Source: Axinella damicornis
Taxonomy: Eukaryota; Porifera; Demospongiae; Axinellida; Axinellidae
Reading direction: 5' to 3'
DNA: 64,000 nucleotides
NCBI GenBank assembly: GCA_963931865.1
Contig: OZ007512.1
Coordinates: 3,019,950 to 3,083,949 of the forward strand
Part shown: positions 57,401-64,000 of the stretch, in pieces
Position numbering within the stretch: the stretch's first letter is position 1
Layout: the number at the start of each line of letters is the position of its first letter
Notes under the pieces: generated by a model
Database searches by the model: none
Seen by the model: the letters and a program-made list of their open reading frames with translations, nothing else
Told to the model about the DNA's origin: nothing
Position numbers and translations under genes: made by a program

Positions 57401-59087
57401 ACAAGTTCAAAGGATCAGGTGTGCCAATATCCGCATATGGCACAGCTGTGACATCATCACTTAGCAACACACATCACGAAGCAACAGAATTAGTTATAGC
57501 ATGGCAATGCAGGCTGCATGCCAGATATTGGCACTGCTGATGTAAAGCCCTCAGACTTACGTCACAGCAGTGCCAATATCTTGCATACAGCCATTGTTGC
57601 CATGCTTTAACTAATATTTGCAGGTGTGAATGCCGATATTCAAACATGCATAATTATATTACTTGTTCATGTGATAGTTGGAGGGCGTGAGCTACGATGG
57701 CATTATAGATATTGCACATGAAAGTACCAGAAGCTGTTGTTGCCATTCGTTTATCACGTAGTTTAGCTTGCACTCAGCAAAGCCCTTCAGTCCTTGTAAA
57801 TGGCTAGAGCTAGTGCTGATAACAAGTCAATAATGTCACAATGACATAGTGTTCATTTAGCTGGAATATTTCCATGCTACAAAATTGTGTATGCAAGTTT
57901 CTGAAGTCTGTTTGTGCCGTTGCTGGTCATGAGACATGTGAAAGCTGACACTCATGACTATTGTTGGCCAGTCCTCTGCTTTGGGAACCAGGCTAGCTGT
58001 GACTGTGACTACCACAGACCACACCCACTTCCACAGTAGACCTCATTCTAATGCCACCTCCTTCCTGCAGAACGATAAAGGTGTGGGATTTCCAGGCAGC
58101 GTTGGACCCACGATCGCAGGCTGACACTCTCTGCCTTCAAACACTTGAGGTAAGCGTATACTCTTGTCAACGGTAAGCATTAGTACACTTGTTAACTCCT
58201 TAGGGTCCAAGTTTATTGAAATTTCCCACCACAGCATAAATTGGCATTAGCACACAGTGTTTAGTGTTGCCTAGAGCATGCAGCATCCAACAAAACTCGG
58301 GAGAGTGCCCCTGGCTGTTAGCTGTAATGATTACACTCCCTGTTAGGAACGAGGCTAAAGCATTAGTACACTTGGCATTAATTTCTGTTGTACAGACCAG
58401 GATGCAGCCAATTGCATAGCTACAAGAGCGCATAACAAGAGCACATAACTAGTTATGCGCTCTTGATAGCTATAAGTATACTGAGATCTGAGAGATGTTG
58501 ACGTTGGGAGTGCGGTGCATGTTATATTTTCAGCTACTGCTTCTGTAATTGAAGGATTTAACGAATAGTCTTGAATGGCAACATGTTCACTAGCCTTGCT
58601 GTTTTCACTAACACTAGTCACTTAAGTCTGAAGGGTTCAATGCAAGTGGTAACGTCTATAGGTGGTAGGGAATCAAGGGTTCCTAGTTGAAGTCTAAGAA
58701 CCTACCTGTGTAGTGCACTTTCAGTGAGGGGAATGCTTGATTACGATCCTTCTGCACTGAATGCTAGGTATGGCTGTGGGTGGTACAATTGCAATTTTAA
58801 GTATGTATGTAGCATACCAATGAGAAAATCGGACCCAGCATGAGCCAGGGTACGAGACTAGTACATTTGTTACTGTTATGACACAGCTCATATGCAAAGG
58901 CTCAATTGTGTGGCCTGGCCATGGCTGATCATAGATTCTTACTTGTTTATCACAGGAGCACTCGGACCAGGTAAATGGTCTGGAATTTGATGATTTCCAG
59001 ATTGTCAGTGGCTCAGACGATGACACCATACTCATTTGGGACTTTCTAGACCCTGTACCACCAGGAGACATGCAAACTGACCAATAA
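51439..59087 (+). CDS. Beta-TrCP-like F-box/WD40 protein, copy 2
   Basis: Eleven exons: 51439-51622, 51769-51862, 52200-52337, 52872-52990, 53795-53900, 54713-54850, 55124-55242, 55376-55438, 57186-57233, 58071-58149, 58956-59087, all GT-AG and in phase (405 residues from the F-box exon). The F-box reads [19 protein letters not shown] ... [11 protein letters not shown] ... GLSERRGW. Seven WD40 blades follow (for example [18 protein letters not shown], then [37 protein letters not shown]; and [14 protein letters not shown]). All WD tryptophans checked here are present, unlike copy 1. Expected role: substrate receptor of an SCF ubiquitin ligase, inferred from family. The canonical phosphodegron contacts are largely replaced. 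No Met starts the F-box exon, so the N-terminus lies upstream, possibly in the Death-domain gene. It was duplicated together with its introns from or to copy 1. Confidence 0.88.
53177..53385. repeat. 20-bp minisatellite in intron 4 of copy 2
   Basis: About 10 units of GTGACAGTTGAGGGAATGGGA, orthologous in position to 24270-25295. It is followed by a (GA)n run at 53401-53418 and two further degenerate units at 53576-53632. Confidence 0.9.
54068..54500. mobile_element. MITE remnant in intron 5 of copy 2
   Basis: Left end CAGCCTCACTCCAAGCCCC and interior match 26040-26538, but the right terminal repeat is missing. It is the duplicated partner of the copy 1 element. Confidence 0.6.
56410..56635. 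repeat. 23-bp tandem repeat in intron 8 of copy 2
   Basis: About ten units of CATATAGTCCGTAGTCTCCC plus GCT. Copy 1 has a single related unit near 28902-28925, so the array expanded after the duplication. Confidence 0.85.
57498..57612. repeat. Imperfect hairpin in intron 9 of copy 2
   Basis: GCATGGCAATGCAGGCTGC ... GATATTGGCACTGCTG is inverted as CAGCAGTGCCAATATC ... GTTGCCATGC. Absent from the same intron of copy 1. Confidence 0.65.
58424..58466. repeat. Short palindrome in intron 10 of copy 2
   Basis: CAAGAGCGCATAAC is followed by a related AGAGCACATAAC and the inverse GTTATGCGCTCTTG. Absent from copy 1. Confidence 0.6.
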
Positions 59088-59625
59088 GAAAGAGCTTACG
59101 TAATTATACACACACAAGATAATTTAGGTGATTTAGAAGTTGTGCATGGCATACGTACATGTAATAACTCTTCGTTCATTTATCTTTTTGTGTCTGTAAT
59201 TCAGAGTCTGTTTTCAACAACGTTTCGTCAGATTAGATAAAGAGGTAGGAGTATGCCTTGGAGGCATACTATAATTATTGTGATCCTCTATATATAGCCT
59301 GAGATGTTTGGTGAAAAACTTAGCTAATTGTTCGTTACAGCTCTGCATGGCATTCAACATTCATGTCTTGCGTCCTGAAGCTGAAGGTGCAATTATTCTG
59401 AGCACAACTGTAGAATGTGCTCAGAATTTAAACAATATGTGGGAGGGGTCTAGGTGTCCATGTAGCCACACCTCTGCAGGAAGTTCGTCTTTAAGGAAGT
59501 GGGCAGGTGTGAATAGGTTCGAGTCCAGCACAGCACTTTGTGGTAGGCAGTGGCATGGAATGCATGAATGTAAACGTAGTTACTGTTATTGCATAGTATA
59601 CGCAAGTATATAAGTATATACCCGG
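59088..59625. other. Downstream of copy 2, no gene seen
   Basis: About 540 bp of 3' flank before the minisatellite. A short inverted pair (ATTCTGAGCACA, then TGTGCTCAGAAT) lies at about 59395-59428. No poly(A) signal is clear. Confidence 0.4.
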
Positions 59626-59629
59626 GTGC

Positions 59630-62600
59630 ACGAGGTAGAGCCAGGTATATAGAGCAGAGGTAGAGCCAGGTAGAGCAGAGGTAGAGCCAGGTAGAGCAGA
59701 GGTAGAGCCAGGTAGAGCAGAGGTAGAGCCAGGTAGAGCAGAGGTAGAGCCAGGTAGAGCAGAGGTAGAGCCAGGTAGAGCAGAGGTAGAGCCAGGTAGA
59801 GCCAGGTAGAGCTGAGGTAGAGCCAGGTAGAGCAGAGGTAGAGCCAGGTAGAGCAGATGTAGAGCCAGGTAGAGCCAGGTAGAGCTGAGGTAGAGCCAGG
59901 TAGAGCAGAGGTAGAGCCAGGTAGAGCAGAGGTAGAGCCAGGTAGAGCAGAGGTAGAGCCAGGTAGAGCTAGGTAGAGCAAGGTAAAGCTGAGGTAGAGC
60001 CAGGTAGAGCAGAGGTAGAACCAGGTAGAGCAGAGGTAGAGCCAGGTAGAGCAGAGGTAGAGCCAGGTAGAGCAGAGGTAGAGCCAGGTAGAGCCACGTA
60101 GAGCTGAGGTAGAGCCAGGTAGAGCAGAGGTAGAGCCAGGTAGAGCTAGGTAGAGCCAGGTAGAGCTGAGGTAGAGCCAGGTAGAGCAGAGGTAGAGCCA
60201 GGTAGAGCAGAGGTAGAGCCAGGCAGAGCAGAGGTAGAGCCAGGCAGAGCAGAGGTAGAGCCAGGTAGAGCAGAGGTAGAGCCAGGTAGAGCTGAGGTAG
60301 AGCCAGGTAGAGCTGAGGTAGCGCTAGGTAGAGCAGAGATAGAGCTAGGTAGAGAAGAGGTACAGCCAGGTAGAGCAGAGCAGAGGTAGAGCAGTGGTAG
60401 AGTCAGGTAGAGCAAGGTAGAGTGGAGGTAGAGCCAGGTAGAGCAGAGGTAGTGCCAGGTAGAGCTGAGGTAGAGCCAGGTAGAGCTGAGGTAGAGCCAG
60501 GTAGAGCTGAGGTAGAGCTGAGGTAGAGGCAGGAAGAGCAGAGGTTGAGCCAGGTAAAGCAGAGGTAGAGCCAGGTAGAGCAGAGGTAGAGCCAGGTAGA
60601 GCCAGGTAGAGCAGAGGTAGAGCCAGGTAGAGTAGAGGTAGAGCCAGGTAGAGCAGAGGTAGAGCCAAATAGAGCAAAGGTAGAGCCAGGTAGAGCAGAG
60701 GTAGAGCCAGGTAGAGCCAGGTAGAGCTGAGGTAGAGCCAGGTAGAGCAGAGGTAGAGCCAGGTAGAGCAGAGGTAGAGCCAGGTAGAGCCAGGTAGAGC
60801 TGAGGTAGAGCCAGGTAGAGCAGAGGTAGTTCCAGGTAGAGCAGAGGTAGAGCTAGGTAAAGCCAGGAAGAGCTGAGGTAGAGCCAGGTAGAGCAGAGGT
60901 AGAGCCAGGTAGAGTAGAGGTAGAGCCAGGTAGAGCAGCGGTAGAGCCAGGTAGAGCAGAGGTAGAGCCAGGTAGAGCAGAGGTAGAGCCAGGTAGAGCA
61001 GAGGTAGAGCCAGGTAGAGCAGAGGTAGAGCCAGGTAGAGCAGAGGTAGAGCCAGGTAGAGCCAGGTAGAGCTGAGGTAGAGCCAGGTAGAGAAGAGGTA
61101 GAGCCAGGTAGAGCAGAGGTAGAGCCAGGTAGAGCAGAGGTAGAGCCAGGTAGAGCAGAGGTAGAGCCAGGTAGAGCAGAGGTAGAGCCAGGTAGAGCAG
61201 AGGTAGAGCCAGGTAGAGCATAGGTAGAGCCAGGTAGAGCCAGGTAGAGCTGAGGTAGAGCCAGGTAGAGCAGAGGTAGAGCCAGGTAGAGCAGAGGTAG
61301 AGCCAGGTAGAGCAGAGGTAGAGCCAGGTAGAGCAGAGGTAGAGCCAGGTAGAGCTGAGGTAGAGCCAGGTAGAGCTGAGGTAGAGGAGAGGTAGAGCCA
61401 GGTAGAGCAGAGGTAGAGCCAGGTAGAGCAGAGGTAGAGCCAGGTAGAGCTAGGTAGAGCCAGGTAGAGCAGAGGTAGAGCCAGGTAGAGCAGAGGTAGA
61501 GCCAGGTAGAGCAGAGGTAGAGCCAGGTAGAGCCAGGTAGAGCTGAGGTAGAGCCAGGTAGAGCAGAGGTAGAGCCAGGTAGAGCAGAGGTAGAGCCAGG
61601 TAGAGCATAGGTAGAGCCAGGTAGAGCCAGGTAGAGCTGAGGTAGAGCCAGGTAGAGCAGAGGTAGTTCCAGGTAGAGCAGAGGTAGAGCTAGGTAGAGC
61701 CAGGAAGAGCTGAGGTAGAGCCAGGTAGAGCAGAGGTAGAGCGAGGTAGAGTAGAGGTAGAGCCAGGTAGAGCAGCGGTAGAGCCAGGTAGAGCAGAGGT
61801 AGAGCCAGGTAGAGCCAGGTAGAGCAGAGGTAGAGCCAGGTAGAGCAGAGGTAGAGCCAGGTAGAGCAGAGGTAGAGCCAGGTAGAGCAGAGGTAGAGCC
61901 AGGTAGAGCAGAGGTAGAGCCAGGTAGAGCAGAGGTAGAGCCAGGTAGAGCCAGGTAGAGCTGAGGTAGAGCCAGGTAGAGCAGAGGTAGAGCCAGGTAG
62001 AGCAGAGGTAGAGCCAGGTAGAGCAGAGGTAGAGCCAGGTAGAGCAGAGGTAGAGCCAGGTAGAGCAGAGGTAGAGCCAGGTAGAGCAGAGGTAGAGCCA
62101 GGTAGAGCTGAGGTAGAGCCAGGTAGAGCAGAGGTAGAGCCAGGTAGAGCAGAGGTAGAGCCAGGTAGAGCAGAGGTAGAGCCAGGTAGAGCAGAGGTAG
62201 AGCCAGGTAGAGCTGAGGTAGAGCCAGGTAGAGCTGAGGTAGAGGAGAGGTAGAGCCAGGTAGAGCAGAGGTAGAGCCAGGTAGAGCAGAGGTAGAGCAA
62301 GGTAGAGCTAGGTAGAGCCAGGTAGAGCAGAGGTAGAGCCAGGTAGAGCAGAGGTAGAGCCAGGTAGAGCAGAGGTAGAGCCAGGTAGAGCCAGGTAGAG
62401 CTGAGGTAGAGCCAGGTAGAGCAGAGGTAGAGCCAGGTAGAGCAGAGTTAGAGCCAGGTAGAGCATAGGTAGAGCCAGGTAGAGCTGAGGTAGAGCCAGG
62501 TAGAGCAGAGGTAGTTCCAGGTAGAGCAGAGGTAGAGCTAGGTAGAGCCAGGAAGAGCTGAGGTAGAGCCAGGTAGAGCAGAGGTAGAGCGAGGTAGAGT

Positions 62601-64000
62601 AGAGGTAGAGCCAGGTAGAGCAGCGGTAGAGCCAGGTAGAGCAGAGGTAGAGCCAGGTAGAGCCAGGTAGAGCAGAGGTAGAGCCAGGTAGAGCAGAGGT
62701 AGAGCCAGGTAGAGCAGAGGTAGAGCCAGGTAGAGCATAGGTAGAGCCAGGTAGAGCAGAGGTAGAGCCAGGTAGAGCAGAGGTAGAGCCAGGTAGAGCC
62801 AGGTAGAGCCAGGTAGAGCTGAGGTAGAGCCAGGTAGAGCAGAGGTAGAGCCAGGTAGAGCAGAGGTAGAGCCAGGTAGAGCAGAGGTAGAGCCAGGTAG
62901 AGCAGAGGTAGAGCCAGGTAGAGCAGAGGTAGAGCCAGGTAGAGCAGAGGTAGAGCCAGGTAGAGCTGAGGTAGAGCCAGGTAGAGCAGAGGTAGAGCCA
63001 GGTAGAGCAGAGGTAGAGCCAGGTAGAGCAGAGGTAGAGCCAGGTAGAGCAGAGGTAGAGCCAGGTAGAGCTGAGGTAGAGCCAGGTAGAGCTGAGGTAG
63101 AGGAGAGGTAGAGCCAGGTAGAGCAGAGGTAGAGCCAGGTAGAGCAGAGGTAGAGCCAGGTAGAGCTAGGTAGAGCCAGGTAGAGCAGAGGTAGAGCCAG
63201 GTAGAGCAGAGGTAGAGCCAGGTAGAGCAGAGGTAGAGCCAGGTAGAGCCAGGTAGAGCTGAGGTAGAGCCAGGTAGAGCAGAGGTAGAGCCAGGTAGAG
63301 CAGAGGTAGAGCCAGGTAGAGCAGAGGTAGAGCCAGGTAGAGCAGAGGTAGAGCCAGGTAGAGCAGAGGTAGAGCCGGGTAGAGCTAGGTAGAGCCAGGT
63401 AGAGCTGAGGTAGAGCCAGGTAGAGCAGAGGTAGAGCCAGGTAGAGCAGAGGTAGAGCCAGGTAGAGCAGAGGTAGAGCCACGTAGAGCAGAGGTAGAGC
63501 CAAGAAGAGCAGAGGTAGAGCCAGGTAGAGCTGAGGTAGAGCAGAGGTAGAGCCAGGTAGAGCAGAGGTAGAGCCAGGTAGAGCAGAGGTAGAGCCAGGT
63601 AGAGCAGAGGTAGAGCCAGGTAGAGCTGAGGTAGAACCAGGTAGAGCTGAGGTAGAGCAGAGGTGGAGCCAGGTAGAGCAGAGGTAGAGCCAGGTAGAGC
63701 AGAGGTAGAGCCAGGTAGAGCTAGGTAGAGCCAGGTAGAGCAGAGGTAGAGCCAGGTAGAGCAGAGGTAGAGCCAGGTAGACCAGAGGTAGAGCCAGGTA
63801 GAGCCGGTAGAGCTGAGGTAGAGCCAGGTAGAGCAGAGGTAGAGCCAGGTAGACCAGAGGTAGAGCCAGGTAGAGCCAGGTAGAGCTGAGGTAGAGCCAG
63901 GTAGAGCAGAGGTAGAGCCAGGTAGAGCAGAGGTAGAGCCAGGTAGAGCTAGGTAGAGGCAGGTAGAGCTGAGGTAGAGCCAGGTAGAGCAGAGGTAGAG
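59630..64000. repeat. At least 4.37 kb of 21-bp minisatellite with higher-order structure
   Basis: The basic unit is 10 + 11 bp: GGTAGAGCCA + GGTAGAGCAGA. Variants GGTAGAGCTGA and GGTAGAGCTA, plus occasional extra 10-bp half-units, shift the register. Rare markers recur: GTAGTTCC at 60826, 61663 and 62511, and GTAGAGGAGA at 61381, 62239 and 63097, giving a higher-order period of about 0.84-0.86 kb. All three minus-strand frames are open through the unit, giving long artificial repeats of Ala-Leu-Pro-Gly-Ser-Thr type. The array runs beyond the window. Confidence 0.95.

Noticed and set aside
60345..62300. Minus-strand open frame of 651 codons of Ala-Leu-Pro-Gly-Ser-Thr repeats
   Set aside because: It is the translation of the 21-bp minisatellite, whose other frames are equally open. 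No start context, splice or domain supports a protein.
62538..63503. Second long minus-strand repeat frame
   Set aside because: Same minisatellite artefact.

Overview
The window looks like accessory-rich nuclear DNA of a marine invertebrate, most likely a sponge. The genes are split by GT-AG introns, there is a beta-TrCP-type F-box/WD40 family and a Death-domain protein, and the rest is packed with small inverted-repeat transposons. There are no bacterial operons, no rRNA and no CRISPR. The organism call is inference. The exon structures are read directly from splice sites, reading frame and paralogue comparison.

Layout. 1-4.6 kb: intergenic DNA with fold-back and tandem repeats. 4.68-5.07 kb: an intact intronless gene for a small zinc-ribbon protein. 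5.47-10.1 kb: a MITE, then a nearly complete minus-strand LINE. 10.1-15.9 kb: mobile-element debris including several MITEs with clear target-site duplications. 15.9-16.3 kb: two orphan exons. 17.8-31.0 kb: beta-TrCP-like copy 1 (11 exons), whose introns are swollen by fold-back elements, a SINE and a minisatellite. 31-37 kb: debris plus an orphan LRR exon and a possible beta-helix fragment, both on the minus strand. 37.2-47.1 kb: a Death-domain gene. 51.4-59.1 kb: beta-TrCP-like copy 2, with the same 11-exon structure. 59.6-64.0 kb: a 21-bp minisatellite that runs off the window.

Main biological points. (1) The two F-box/WD40 genes are a recent segmental duplication. Their scaffold codons are almost identical, but they differ, mostly non-synonymously, at the top-face positions of each WD40 blade. 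Neither keeps the phosphodegron pocket of canonical beta-TrCP. They look like SCF substrate receptors whose binding face is being diversified. (2) The Death-domain gene lies directly upstream of copy 2 on the same strand. A candidate exon at 50239-50314 joins them with matching intron phases, giving a possible 838-residue Death / helical domain / F-box / WD40 protein. (3) The repeats include a MITE family with TAGCCTCG.. or TAGTCTCG.. ends and 9-bp target-site duplications, one with an empty-site paralogue in the window. Two large fold-back elements end in TATGG..CCATA with 6-bp duplications. All identity and substitution counts were made by eye.
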